Shown: positions 60,801-64,000, numbered from the stretch's first letter. The stretch: 64,000 bases of DNA from Elusimicrobia bacterium RIFCSPLOWO2_02_FULL_39_32 (GCA_001800135.1 MGUU01000005.1:32903-96902), one strand, 5' to 3'. Notes: a model not told the origin generated them from the sequence alone. Translations and numbers: made by a program.

Positions 60801-63689
60801 TTTCTCTTTTCCGAACCTTTTTCTCATTTTATACTTTAACCTGTTGCGATAAGCTTTGTGAAAAGCATGGTATGAAGCGAGAGTTAATGGAGTATAAGAA
60901 CTCTTGCTGCTCTCTTCTCCTTTTGAACTTGTAGGATCAGAGCCAATTTGGCCTGAACCACCTGAAGTTTGAGTCTCCTCAATTCTTACTCCTGGATCAG
61001 TTGAATCTTGCCCTTGAGCTTGCCCTCCTTCAATTCCAGTACCTTTAGCAGTAGAATCTTGACCTTGTCCTCTCTCAACTCCACTACCTTCATCAGTTGA
61101 ATCATGAGTTTGACCTTTTCCTAAATCTGTTGGATCATTTTCAGAATGGCTTGCAAGCACAGTGATTGGAGCATTAACCGCACGCTTTAATATATAGGAA
61201 GTACGAATCATAACTTTAGGGACTCTTGCAAAAATTAAACGTCTCGCTCTTTGACTCTTTTGTTTTAAAGGTTGAATCAAAAGTCCTGCTCTTTCAAGGA
61301 CTGAAGGATCTTCTTTCTTTACTGCAAAAGCTCTTTTCTTTCTTCTTGAATCAATATTTACAATAACTGGATTCTCTGTGCCATATTCAAAATCTTCTGC
61401 ATCAAATCCTTCTTTCTCTAACTCCTGCTTTAAATCCTCTATTTTTTCTTCTTTTGATACCACGACCCGCAGCCCATCCACCACGCCTGTAAATATCTTC
61501 CCTACCTTAATCCACTTCTCTTTCCTTAATAATGCCTTTAAATTCCCGTTCCCTTCTAACTCATCCAATACTACTGGCCCTGCTTTTAATATCCCTTGCG
61601 CAGTTTGTCCTTTGATTGAATTAATATTGAATGTGGCTAATTCCGGCGCTAATGTAACTTTTTCTGGCAAAAACATCTTTTCTAAAGGCAATAAATCTCT
61701 TTTAAAACTTTGAAGCGGATGATAATTCCCTTTAGCTTCCTCTGTATTCATAGAAGGACGTATGGTGATATAAGAAATCCCTTTTGCTTTAAGTTCTTGC
61801 TCTATTCCTTCACTATGATACCCTCCTGCCACCAGAATGGCTAAGGGCATCTGAGAAACTGAAGCTACCCTACTTAACAGCTTTTCAACAAAAATATGAT
61901 TCCGCTCATGTGACAACTCATTAAACTTACTCACATTCCTTAAAACGTCCTGCACAACTTGCATTTTATTTTTAGAGAATTCTTTACTTGAACCCTCAGA
62001 AATAAATCTATTCTCTTGGCTATTGGAACTGTCAACCTTAGGGAGTTCAGTATCTTTTGAAACCAGTTCCTTGATTCTTTCTTCTATTCTCGCAACCTCT
62101 TTTTCCCTTTTTCTGTACTCTTCCCATTCTTCAGGACTTAATTTAAAATCTACTGCTTTTACTAATAATCTGTAATCCTTGACAATCTCATATAACTTCT
62201 GTTCAGAACTCTGAGCAACAAATTGCGAATTAAAAACTTTATATTCTAACCCAATTAATTCCTTAAATAATTTCTCTTGGACGATCCCTTCTACTAGTAA
62301 GAGATATTCAATATAAGTTTTTATCTCTGGGGTAAGGACGATTCCTGCTTTTTCACATTTTTTCCTTAAATAACCATAAAACTCTCCATACCCTATTGCG
62401 CCTAAACGATACGCTAAACTCTCCTCCAACAACTCCATTAACTCCTGCTTATTTAAACGATTAGATAACCCTTCTAATAATTTCTTTTGTTCTTGTTCTA
62501 CCTGTTTAAAATTAATTCTCTTCTCTATATCGTAAGCTTTAAGGTATTTATAGAGATTAGGATAACGCGTGGAATGATCTAGAAATTGAAAATTCGGATA
62601 AGAGTATAGTTTATCATTGATTTGATGAGAGGCAATCTTGTTTTGAGGTTGAGAACCAGTTTTCCATAAGCTCCTGACCCACTCTCCTAATTTGATCTCT
62701 CCTTTCTCATATTCTTCTTTTTTTGTATCTAATCTCTTCAGTTCCTCACTATAAATATCTCTTTTAAGGTTAGAGATTGTCTCCCCAACTCCTTTTACCC
62801 AGAACTCTGCTTCCTTACTATTCTTCAATGTCTCTTTGAATGCTTTCACCTGCTCTTGATATTTTTTTTGATCCTCTATGCCATAAAATTCTACCCTCTT
62901 CCTTAAAGAGGATTCTCTCTCTCTTAATCTTGAATACAAACCAGCGACCTCTACTCCTGTTAAGAGTCCTTCCTTTAATAAGTATCCTGCTATCCCCATT
63001 GCGCTCTCTTTAGTTCCAGTTCTGCTCCATCTCTCGATCCCTTCTATCTTTCCCTCTGCTCCTTCTACTCCTACACTATCCGCTCCCAATCCTGTTAATT
63101 CCTGAATCATCAAAGCGATATTTTTCTGCACACTATAAATATCATGCGCATCCTGAATATGGATAACTAAGGGTAAAGATGGAACATTAGAATGGTTCGC
63201 CCTAGCGCTTTCGGTGTTCCCAGCAAGTCCAACTCTAATCTTGCCTTCTTTTAATTGCAGTTCTTGTCCTTTAGCGATATAGACCCTTTCTATCTTTCCA
63301 TAAGGTTCTACCTTATTTACTAATTCTGATGGGATTCCTTGAAATTTATGTTTTAAGTGGGTAGTTGCATTGGTATGACTTCTCTGTTTTACTTTCTCTA
63401 AAACTTGGGATATAGTGTTGGCTGGTATTTGAGTTTGGGAAAGGGGAAATAAAGAATTACTTTGAAATGGGGTTAGCCCTATAGCAGAAGCTAACTGTAT
63501 CGGTTCACTTGTAGAACTCGGGGTGGCTTGTAAATTTTTAATATCTTCTACTGCCTTACGCCTCTCTTGCCAAAATGAAGCTTCTACAAAAGGCGCGCTC
63601 AAACTACTAAAAAGAAAACTGGTTACAACTAATATCCCTACCAGTCGTAACCAACTCAAATTCCTTTTTTCTATCCAAAATTTAATCAT
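42807..63689 (-). CDS. Giant exported multidomain protein with TIKI/ChaN-like and metalloprotease-like modules
   Basis: 6,960 residues. A Sec signal peptide (hydrophobic 14-31, cleavage likely after A37 in VEA-S) sends it out of the cytoplasm. In order: a QDAH…GGYH domain (174-660); a DST-repeat linker (851-910); a PLTL helical module, membrane pair and HEKNH (932-1583); TPR-like helices (1640-2010); a methyltransferase-like domain (2310-2474); TIKI-like module A (2520-2887); a second membrane/HEQNH unit (2930-3051) and PLTL module (3115-3600); HEHRH (3900-3904); a ChaN-like domain (about 4005-4200); modules B and C (4317-5094); an internal lipobox (C5142); HEAT-like repeats (5300-5670); module D (6130-6490); a class III signal-like segment (6518 onward); and a C-terminal domain. 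It is followed by a terminator. No overall function is recognised. Confidence 0.9.
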   Translation of the reverse strand: MIKFWIEKRNLSWLRLVGILVVTSFLFSSLSAPFVEASFWQERRKAVEDIKNLQATPSSTSEPIQLASAIGLTPFQSNSLFPLSQTQIPANTISQVLEKVKQRSHTNATTHLKHKFQGIPSELVNKVEPYGKIERVYIAKGQELQLKEGKIRVGLAGNTESARANHSNVPSLPLVIHIQDAHDIYSVQKNIALMIQELTGLGADSVGVEGAEGKIEGIERWSRTGTKESAMGIAGYLLKEGLLTGVEVAGLYSRLRERESSLRKRVEFYGIEDQKKYQEQVKAFKETLKNSKEAEFWVKGVGETISNLKRDIYSEELKRLDTKKEEYEKGEIKLGEWVRSLWKTGSQPQNKIASHQINDKLYSYPNFQFLDHSTRYPNLYKYLKAYDIEKRINFKQVEQEQKKLLEGLSNRLNKQELMELLEESLAYRLGAIGYGEFYGYLRKKCEKAGIVLTPEIKTYIEYLLLVEGIVQEKLFKELIGLEYKVFNSQFVAQSSEQKLYEIVKDYRLLVKAVDFKLSPEEWEEYRKREKEVARIEERIKELVSKDTELPKVDSSNSQENRFISEGSSKEFSKNKMQVVQDVLRNVSKFNELSHERNHIFVEKLLSRVASVSQMPLAILVAGGYHSEGIEQELKAKGISYITIRPSMNTEEAKGNYHPLQSFKRDLLPLEKMFLPEKVTLAPELATFNINSIKGQTAQGILKAGPVVLDELEGNGNLKALLRKEKWIKVGKIFTGVVDGLRVVVSKEEKIEDLKQELEKEGFDAEDFEYGTENPVIVNIDSRRKKRAFAVKKEDPSVLERAGLLIQPLKQKSQRARRLIFARVPKVMIRTSYILKRAVNAPITVLASHSENDPTDLGKGQTHDSTDEGSGVERGQGQDSTAKGTGIEGGQAQGQDSTDPGVRIEETQTSGGSGQIGSDPTSSKGEESSKSSYTPLTLASYHAFHKAYRNRLKYKMRKRFGKEKFYSKPLEHDLLHIFDRLITAIGTANRLVESPHPINYLMIDEGNFIICKYIYQELNNIPEDRPQVDFDIKQILNKLRSEERVTVLRSYWEKDITKGKRTPTAEEKAYFAQLEPLLNALSQLYAEHINQGMEEVRSYGKKLHGKLGKTPSEHVRHGVFSVKVEFWFATDFLSKRLELVRHHSSVQPGNTTKVLKSFNALPWNPACCEIDRRNSKGKLTLDSYLKFHDRLEEELSLRLSQEFKSDKKDMEETHLKAMMDSFQRAVNRLRNNHQTTRLEILPQPTTLGRLINSQMDSDQINNLVYSANEAAAISISGYLFDRVADSIYIEGKAVQGAVEDVLLEMRGADFLQKLKQYAKEEVFAGTLAEDPFIDALDDLYNLYIRYFSERAFAQSAMDFTIELWVWHNYIKERGLFLRAHPKTKGDLSSINIIMENFDAKEWQSKKREDNKSFLNSLAVGVVLGLFAMGSAHFGIQQMGNLPEILAFFLVGGFHFTQSLVILIAAIRAGLNKGPTDESKLIPEFRNLPQEQKSLPSLQEFDNLLKSQKNLPITLTQQKNFNYLFKKLHLSLGYIHHLVFAIKKIYRDFFIPCQVRDGKIYVNARLMQFIPKGMQKIFYQHEKNHRVFEMNVPKFSKVPALAEFFISSKDFLSLIVPLRKNKKLSPFTQIAIKAVMILLMFSGMQVLLNIKQVDWHVFVGFLGLALWIDNFIKQRLEFNSGISQVKNLMSQGSFWDALNAAEAIAPKAKLLNDYYTLSKLFSEIGVNLNTELNRDFSLQAFEDALKLAKSYVRIKYPHKSRSFFSDGNFELNRDGHYTVKNNFEFLVRDLAKSNRTDLLFAQANKEDPDYQYEAYILIWKALYRITGQFAVEEMAFRQAIAAAENTEMSNSYLLILELLWKETNGSLNAIFNLVSNSIDPALVSIRFGEAFYRMGEDEKEKDYFKGIAKLSFERAEGFIDGLEDKLAQSRYYDLLAATLVNFYSIEETYRMMTKAGNTKVSIGVFDSSILQQAEQIAKKRSSDYIEKVHKGEIEEDSRVPLYEEASQMVSRKLKSTQKIVSGYRKSFLRMLAQGMMAPLFFMGVVGMGGAAAGGKREGKSQKEFINKINDIFIAIEEYKRLMVNGVEEGFENQQEFISLELPNDHAKQAFFLLARELQLTEQYQIPLIQTLIQFVLDNFDGYSSDSVKLKKFQSELEDKRRLRNKERERIALQSDRVQVRTDLSPKLETLMREGKMDSNTIRLLKTAVPYGLRSLSILLDNYYTVLNVERAIQIFISDDHPYNSGYTKGRSGAELDRMVENYINALKEVIAFAEQADSNPSAYAFRDLLAKILADSHYEQQLAGKLWNQPLPHSSSLKFYLELAPGTKFLAHMKTELKDSMRYHLVDYNFFVVAYLKKLVELFRRKNVEVIRKNVFELEYERGSVGTIHGANLSNFLKYDAEWWKKASGWLDEGGQLILTGDPDDLPREQHALLLSKLYHELVEKDGWSFDYIIGEARGGVGFDKLDQFVFTKPPEGKRLEPKHSLVDYLRDMIPRVSKGSQRFFERESYKSQRTLLPLSSVGKVFWFFEHHSIEADLEFIDTIEGVAPKYFNVITVLEHGPPGLYALRVAFPLLGNRIKDLKDLEDPFLRDQLEQYLQNNWWPSDRGLGNMPLNVVHDKSQHLAEVIEYLYNRPQINALFEQVPLESVISLIRSTLYLEKAHHALYIERNQDKFLENITAHFQEWIRSTELRDQALAKIIKDAMVQNPTSLIVVKRGVGHSPIVDMVGDYGNFEKEIRIPSFEHFPPDTRIEQEYGQMISQGEPFPQSAWKTLLATFPHQAILRLFQYRDFEASQMLDQLFEEIEEDKLKELTREIQENSSVLFRTKRDSSGVVKPDMRDVPVSIFILAWLQEEGLLSQELLKKFPPQFQEGIAIGSDTWIDMLQSSSFVQGAEDMEGHINLFADERGQASYGTAKGLGLLGLSLFLMGAWGDTAFLSSAFEGLRTWLDYIDTNLGIWDEVLSFALIAFGGFHFTQSLVILIAAVRAGLNKGPADESKLILEFRNLPPSQKSLKSFLTPCKFYNDQIHVNPRLMQFIPKGMQKIFYHHEQNHQRHSNLSRVSLIGEAVVSMMDFGYFRFLLKGSFWKQVVRMPIFAALGVSEGGVGGTEDNVEVPLSPLTLQKYIAIHKEFRLKLLEEAGKEFPDIILNTNPFHLELVTHDHFNTIVRSNCAMHSDFKKSPQLIDLATMYVSEYLYNMKVAGPNVWTYGDNVFIEFKIESLNLNMDRQVVLEAIKDYIVSNGELPSRISDDLLLDCFDYITALISNFYERLRSDPELDFVDPEWEARYVMDRAQRELWMLSKMLHMRQEFLQPYLMSQDDFSLHLLDRTLTEFDERFKDGKNWIVGSSIKYDELASDEGNASSFNADSYRQFLTVVLRNALLLRFAYKFPDVPISQLIAVYDSVLVNEIHEHSQIFSQNIQTNAVGSEARDRWIYITLRLRDSALQYVAMYLYNRILHLHHWGVYVDGDMIQLPMADAVRVAVAELRDEETLNKIEWIFRFFLSDVLPIRIDRNNDAAFIHSQLKQSVRNAADKAIALNLLEENDDIKAKEIFLWAWFVFNFYGEKTLFFSHNKRWLGQPRAVNDAVARFEMEYSNPVPTAEIGDASGGISAIIRLAEEYGLFTPNDFVYPFSEGDMEWWREQNYPEETLRNTFHSLKIIREIATKTKYRVVDPTGVMTREVMIWWAAQHMYGIKTKEQIKEEFLRLAKRQKKRDPNEVSSRASLLAGGAAFVVGVLGLVAHTILIQNFGILPSLGAFVLTGFAFYLNGRISTKHYRWLPLSLEAIFKSVFVVPSFAGFILMIVQGIKIHKARVKANQVRDGPEAAKPSKAELNHLKRSLEDLFKEEGFKATLVDEGKGAREIAYVNRDNPEEVKARKIHIDLLAFYYLPAYLRETILKDHEHRHLYDLNSSIKDSKHRHSGLIEFNAYLNQIVRSRQLFKKYSKETRVWRFFAVTGTILVFVATLFAGPIIQRIVNPFSSINNLKSLMEPSKIDMFSTKIDQTKMSIDEWVDQELAKTDKKLLIFGEDHSSLKIKRIFRSKILPKLKAMGVNFIVLELLPIDAQPLFDQFNQTGKLDPAVRDFFKLGAKGQKFPEDEWIDLLYDIHENGIEVIAGGIPLTKVIESMRVWDSDPKYRNSMLQLQREVLIQQINNLRQRYPTETLAVYSGGLHNDRVSEEVPSFVEPAFTVDIMDPYKFNPGGTHFNNRQELEFTGHWRYAYQMGAVLQTYNRQALQEDFAAQIPYPELADWILYLGKDPNTLEPLPSQTPIVIEMHPITPSGQATISPPAEIVAPTSIPIQTVSPQPSTKSSLSTKAHAQRIVWFFERHSQESSRKLAKKMDDDLLSKDREIYLFLEQGTPMLGDITAYFLRRGILLDSEESLKDPRVRDALESYLKERVWTAIPEIIGDFRSGKKRVEEIVSDPRDPRLPLWNYLAEHPEIQIFSEQAPLEAFLAQVRSDFALDRALIALYENGDEKRFFKEMTTYYQQAFLSKNLRDEAMEKILQDNISSHPHAAVFINIGSGHSNLTKMVSVNSSVKTEKFLPTIDNKEPYDIINERYGKAILSGKQVPVKARKLLLASLPLSVLIKYVSSPDLGDLKLATELVLEKMKEKDLSQLAKDIQKNAPLLKKGGGYPFVWNQYTTVFILLWLRDHNFLPVELQNKLLPSYRTVLSDSENLQYFLKVLKTKFQQSSSIFGQASALAEKADLFFTQPASVITQVYMAARDYFFGLPAEAAEKKGKIIWNFEVHHSKSQHQIISDLEQALKNYKEVYLFMENAPPLLSMLPSFAPELAYKIKSPQSLNDPMIRKEMQAFLDQYWSKLFEMSLEATKQGKVLNPNIADLMNYLAKHSQIKIVAEQPTLESMIAGINFQFGYEKALDLLYVRGDEKGFFIEMLNAAKSFLSAMENRDRAYGKKIEDTIQKHPGAGMVVQRGLSHKGILNKIKNIGRMNNMVKIEDKRGESGKYSWQGKITKYENEILKGKSLPPSFRKYMLSIFPYMAVLEILTDPTVETLRNLDKMIMKLSINDLELLTRAIQNESIYYERQVGKSKGRALYVVAWLKNHKFLTPEIESKLHPRVRQILPTLKTSDKGSLEDSAIKAALDSANDAEKHSYQKNSTPLFSGHLGKIVGIVSIGLLSGCQQVAGTLSASLPTTVQGGAPWSALLFFTVVIILGVLSGVVSFLIMAKIRGSDTSSVESLQFKIHGSLRKSFVLLDRIFYFISILSAYSIQALKIFVILTAALFLPGTLIILGLTKSIFPQGENNILANWGLAGAGLVLLILVTTGLISSVLKPLKQHIHFKRTWDKDPKKVYEILKRNYEVFGLLYKLDTIKWLAKDHPEAGREILLDLLTWEKDRAVVKFTVRQLQKTGTEKDAIISSLLKRLADDNPIMRQNTLKELRSLEVTQDQLAQGYLDALEVPGRYSSYDIYHRRYSNRMQDIISSLSKLTALSSEMRNRVLDRLFSLVETDSFNKLAIYPLGKEDSDPIIKDNIISLHNQASKAIIALNGTELEERLIGLAKPMIDAVMAEPPKQPQKDEMIFRSTRTSPKMNSLQHRLPAIAEIFGHIRSSRAVPDLINALSLFINDPDYVYLLLELRTVTARALIKIGDEKAIPVLLDYLDTFEYPDLPHTGIHDFSIPLAIVNFVSKDTSHDVLNRLLERFYKLRPSYMRYKSSENVADIYGGHTEYFGEVKERNLEYFAIQRILYEHGKLNPTFSQTIWRFIKKLLIPAGSLFLFIAIIHSGSGWTYTGASLALKAEGNTMAGVSIVSNIKDTALQMWSLTASLNPWAVGGIVWAVIAVVFLWDTFRTIKKTGSYIGAYGDSHLWGAIFMILFLGGIINGIIWHMVGRPYEWLVFLSLMAGSAVLSIVIMIGIYIRKINGYYNQRWSEIGVVDRNGVRKIIYKNPNPSRIMSRAEKYLKPQSNRNRRNKGFFAAVKRVVPQGIKSILAMVKRFLGLVVLSTTPALLGMGGAPAGAAPPETEKYRRQLGEYGERYGLKGLEDQIEHGLKPSGMLAIAVIQARLKKHIGLLKIKDEDLAAFAKGVEYRSSEQHRARITRAEDPIAQLYLFLMSLSRDREGQSLTADEFIEDVNRIRDTLASISTEQLVQQAKEHALKIKDHIATDRALPSGLVLYLFESHSEEESEKAVENLIKLQQEGYEEIVIILEQPNTTQDTLLAYEDYFGDILSSPDYLSDPSFQEKLESFLKEIAWTRSERGIDELRKGTITEETLRQKFLTQGPLAVYLGKNPNIKVISEKIPFESTLAMLRSLEAIAMSDEALYEQGNEASFFQHINRWAEEHWQSSHGRNLALAQLLREVQAAYPHAAIVVNIGYGHSAVIDLVGSDEKFETEVKSLNPQQYTAYSNLILDTYLENGGFIPPSSRKILLGMLLQNLLLLEFLREGWKMLEIITHLNQMFDAMDEAVLDELTKDIIKHSKVLREDGSWSQYAFYSILHWLHDKGALLPEIFNRLDPDAQNIFKSIKFSEYMARIVRRLPNQSNLSSENIRNVIRDNNGQAMTEYGLIVGVLALLSVIGTKLASGYLMVLVSIVSTIKGIASEMISLAVLLNPWEAGEFLLATLLVVGGLGLILYGTVKLAQRLQMDSSAFFLQPTEIFGLNLRLNSGQNNGKELKEMEKIEERFKRLRGYLNADETAKAEKEIKEIERLKRNYLSQARVGLATLQRNKKALNLLAMGLSLALVTNPSEAQSKAVEDQMRSIVRNEVSVNLPVEPILSSSIGEHSQDYWTGDVEVSDKIEMSQEEINEFEETAWKVAVLAKWASSKVEYKDTSSLASIGEDLPGATKTFDGTALFSNGVSKQMVEGSILNELRRGGEEKIALTAAYGISHGKMRRVVERLIEKEIDKALVQSAKERIVYLSSSNGKRVKIGSVISQLKDLGLGELGIQIITDDPLRLEESMQFNIRVKIYKLMSATLVIEFKTLRDIAEEMKEFRLIHINA
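44060..44150 (-). other. Internal class III (Flp/TadE-like) signal segment in giant protein 2
   Basis: Residues 6518-6525 read G-Q-A-M-T-E-Y-G and lead into a hydrophobic stretch (LIVGVLALLSVIG). Glycine followed by Q-x-x-x-E-Y before a hydrophobic helix is the processing site of Flp-type pilins and of archaeal class III signal peptides. Here it lies over 6,500 residues from the N-terminus. Confidence 0.5.
44220..45300 (-). other. TIKI-like module D (giant protein 2)
   Basis: Fourth copy of an approximately 360-residue module. It keeps LFESHS, ILEQ, EKIPFES, ALYEQGNEASFF and NIGYGHS. The shared E-x-H at the start and G-x-G-H at the end recall the TraB/TIKI/ChaN/erythromycin-esterase group. 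Confidence 0.5.
46780..47790 (-). other. HEAT-like repeat region (giant protein 2)
   Basis: Paired helices with D-N-P-x-x-R-x-x-x-L, AVPDLINAL and KAIPVLLDYL signatures are typical of HEAT/PBS-lyase-like repeats, which mediate protein contacts. Residues are about 5300-5670. Confidence 0.6.
48230..48330 (-). other. Internal lipoprotein-signal-like segment (giant protein 2)
   Basis: Residues 5125-5145 run IVGIVSIGLLSGCQQ. L-L-S-G-C5142 is a good lipobox preceded by a hydrophobic stretch and a lysine, but it is internal. Confidence 0.45.
48410..49470 (-). other. TIKI-like module C (giant protein 2)
   Basis: Third copy, with NFEVHHS, FMENAPP, NDPMIRKEM, AEQPTLES, LLYVRGDEKGFF and HPGAGMVVQRGLSH. 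The C-terminal glycine-histidine motif is less well kept than in A, B and D. Confidence 0.5.
49620..50740 (-). other. TIKI-like module B (giant protein 2)
   Basis: Second copy, with FFERHS, FLEQGTP, KDPRVRDALESYL, SEQAPLEA, ALYENGDEKRFF and HPHAAVFINIGSGHS. It follows a proline-rich linker (about residues 4262-4315). Confidence 0.5.
51090..51680 (-). other. ChaN-like domain (giant protein 2)
   Basis: LLIFGEDHSS near residue 4024 is followed by VNFIVLELLP and a late AVYSGGLHND. The E-D-H near the first strand, E at the second strand and G-G-x-H at the end fit the ChaN/heme-binding-like branch of the TIKI superfamily. Confidence 0.5.
51978..51992 (-). other. HEHRH metalloprotease-like motif (giant protein 2)
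   Basis: H3900-E-H-R-H3904 follows LPAYLRETILKD and lies between membrane segments, in the same position as HEKNH and HEQNH in the two upstream units. Confidence 0.45.
52890..54350 (-). other. PLTL helical module, copy 2 (giant protein 2)
   Basis: Begins PLTLQKYIAIHKEFR and is mostly helical with a large C-terminal part. The first copy at 59480-60895 begins PLTLASYHAFHKAYR. The family is unknown. Confidence 0.5.
54480..54830 (-). other. Membrane segment plus HEQNH motif, copy 2 (giant protein 2)
   Basis: GGFHFTQSLVILIAAVRAGLNKGP, split by a hydrophobic helix, is followed by RLMQFIPKGMQKIFYHHEQNH; H3047 to H3051 form HExxH. The copy at 58860-59500 is nearly identical in both motifs, ending HEKNH. 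Confidence 0.55.
55030..56130 (-). other. TIKI-like module A (giant protein 2)
   Basis: First of four modules: FFEHHS, VLEHGPP, EDPFLRDQLEQYL, FEQVPLES, ALYIERNQDKFL and RGVGHS in order. It follows the methyltransferase-like domain. Confidence 0.5.
56270..56760 (-). other. Degenerate methyltransferase-like domain (giant protein 2)
   Basis: LELAPGTKFLAHM, HLVDYN and GGQLILTGDPDDLP follow the motif order of a class I SAM-dependent methyltransferase, although the motif I glycines are reduced. Activity is doubtful. Confidence 0.35.
58860..59500 (-). other. Membrane segment plus HEKNH motif, copy 1 (giant protein 2)
   Basis: GGFHFTQSLVILIAAIRAGL and RLMQFIPKGMQKIFYQHEKNH (H1579 to H1583). The HExxH sits after two hydrophobic segments. 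Confidence 0.55.
59480..60895 (-). other. PLTL helical module, copy 1 (giant protein 2)
   Basis: Starts PLTLASYHAFHKAYRNRL (about residue 932). It is the counterpart of the copy at 52890-54350; both are followed or preceded by the membrane/HExxH segment, so the whole block was duplicated. Confidence 0.5.
60960..61140 (-). repeat. DST-type tandem linker repeats (giant protein 2)
   Basis: Three successive units of about 17 residues share D-S-T-x-x-G-x-G-x-E-x-G-Q. The segment is rich in Gly, Ser, Asp and Gln and is probably a flexible linker after the N-terminal domain. Confidence 0.65.
61690..63185 (-). other. N-terminal QDAH…GGYH domain (giant protein 2)
   Basis: HIQDAH at residues 177-182, GVEGAEG shortly after, and AGGYHSEGI with H625 near the end. 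This is the first of six TIKI/TraB-like domains in the protein and lies right behind the signal peptide. Confidence 0.5.
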
Positions 63690-63714
63690 ATTTTTTTATC
63701 ACAATTTTATTTAT

Positions 63715-63774
63715 TCAATCTTTTCTTTTAAATATTAATCGCTCTTTTTTATGCAAAACAAAATATTCAATCAT
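63715..63774 (-). CDS. Possible 19-residue leader peptide before giant protein 2
   Basis: A 19-codon ORF (starting MIEYFV) ends 25 bases before the giant gene ATG. It is preceded by a five-codon ORF (MTTFG, ATG at 63791) whose stop overlaps its start as TAATG. The giant gene itself lacks a clear ribosome binding site, so reinitiation is conceivable. Such short ORFs also arise by chance. Confidence 0.2.
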   Translation of the reverse strand: MIEYFVLHKKERLIFKRKD

Positions 63775-63825
63775 TAGCCAAAGGTCGTCATGAAAACCCC
63801 TGTTTTCTGATTCCATAGTGCTCAA

Positions 63826-63831
63826 ATTATA
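63826..63831 (-). promoter_or_regulatory. Candidate -10 of giant protein 2 gene
   Basis: Perfect TATAAT on the minus strand, 137 bases before the start codon. No -35 close to consensus exists at 16-18 bases, which fits an activator-dependent promoter. Confidence 0.4.
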
Positions 63832-63860
63832 ACAGAGCTCCCCACACCTTGTCTTCAACT

Positions 63861-63893
63861 TTTTGTAACACTTTTGTAACATTTTTGTAAGAT
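63861..63893. repeat. Three 11-bp direct repeats (Pho-box-like architecture)
   Basis: TTTTGTAACAC, TTTTGTAACAT and TTTTGTAAGAT are consecutive with an exact 11-bp period, i.e. TGTAACA cores separated by T-rich 4-mers. This matches the helical-turn spacing used by OmpR/PhoB-type regulators. It lies 30-62 bases upstream of the candidate -10. Confidence 0.6.
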
Positions 63894-63912
63894 TTCATTA
63901 GGGGTCGCGTAG

Positions 63913-64000
63913 TGTTCTGTAGCATTAAAACAGGACAGATGGGAGCGCAAAAGCGGACAGCATGCCGATTTTGTTTAACTGGAATAAATCGGTTAGAGAG
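63913..64000 (+). mobile_element. Possible insertion-sequence end, truncated by the window
   Basis: After TGTTCTGTAG come two AAxxGGACAG repeats (GGACAG at 63933-63938 and 63955-63960, 22 bp apart) and an ORF open to the window edge from ATG 63939. Repeated GGACA-type motifs at a terminus are typical of IS21/IS481-like elements. Only 88 bases are visible. Confidence 0.25.

Larger units (their letters stand above)
63690..64000. other. 311-base region upstream of giant protein 2 gene
   Basis: It contains a minus-strand -10 (TATAAT, 63831-63826) with no good -35, a roughly 130-base leader with two tiny ORFs, an 11-bp triple direct repeat, a 7-bp inverted repeat (CCGATTT 63965-63971 / AAATCGG 63986-63992) and a possible mobile-element end. 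No complete gene is visible. Confidence 0.6.

Noticed and set aside
60960..61140. Regularly spaced repeats that could suggest a CRISPR array
   Set aside because: They are imperfect, in frame and encode a DST-rich linker; no palindromic repeat or cas gene is present.
63965..63992. Stem-loop (CCGATTT/AAATCGG) as a terminator
   Set aside because: No T-run follows on either strand and no gene end is visible nearby.

Overview
The window is about 64 kb of a bacterial genome with roughly 40% GC. Its gene content suggests an uncultured bacterium of the Omnitrophota (OP3) type. The main reason is two gigantic open reading frames of nearly 7,000 codons each, a trait known from that phylum; ordinary single-copy metabolic genes lie between them. 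No rRNA, tRNA or CRISPR array was seen. The taxonomic placement is an inference and was not tested.

Layout. (1) Bases 2-20623, plus strand: a giant gene whose true start lies left of the window, with large internally duplicated halves. (2) 20641-21234: a BrnT/BrnA-like toxin-antitoxin pair. (3) 21248-33209, minus strand: a membrane pyrophosphatase (hppA), a partial branched-chain amino acid ABC transporter (livF, livG, livM), a receiver-GGDEF protein, an HtrA/DegP protease, an exported GH57-like protein, an ECF sigma factor, then a NIL-domain protein, a MoaD/ThiS-like sulfur carrier and a threonine-synthase-like enzyme. The last three lie behind a well-formed SAM-I riboswitch. (4) 33289-40756, plus strand: sucC-sucD, a glycogen-debranching-type enzyme, a small tautomerase, alanine dehydrogenase, and an ABC-2 type ATPase plus permease. 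(5) 40757-42806: an accessory island with a second BrnT/BrnA-like pair and an AAA/DUF4143 ATPase, each behind a large promoter-overlapping palindrome; a synonymous-diverged copy of the permease gene tail marks the insertion. (6) 42807-63689, minus strand: a second giant gene with a signal peptide, six domains that look like one TraB/TIKI/ChaN-like superfamily, three HExxH motifs, HEAT-like repeats and several export-signal-like segments in its interior. (7) 63690-64000: its upstream region, with three 11-bp direct repeats and a possible mobile-element end at the right edge.

How the genes fit together. The riboswitch operon argues that the 'threonine synthase' and its sulfur carrier serve homocysteine/methionine synthesis rather than, or as well as, threonine synthesis. 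The sigma factor, HtrA and GH57-like genes look like an envelope-stress cluster without a recognisable anti-sigma factor. The giant proteins combine membrane segments, metalloprotease-like motifs, a kinase-like and a DUF89-like phosphatase domain, DNA-binding-like helices and prepilin-like segments; their function is unknown.

The strongest leads are the modular giant proteins with internal secretion-type signals, the SAM-riboswitch ThrC/MoaD/NIL operon, and the palindrome-controlled, apparently leaderless cassettes inserted at the end of the ABC permease gene.
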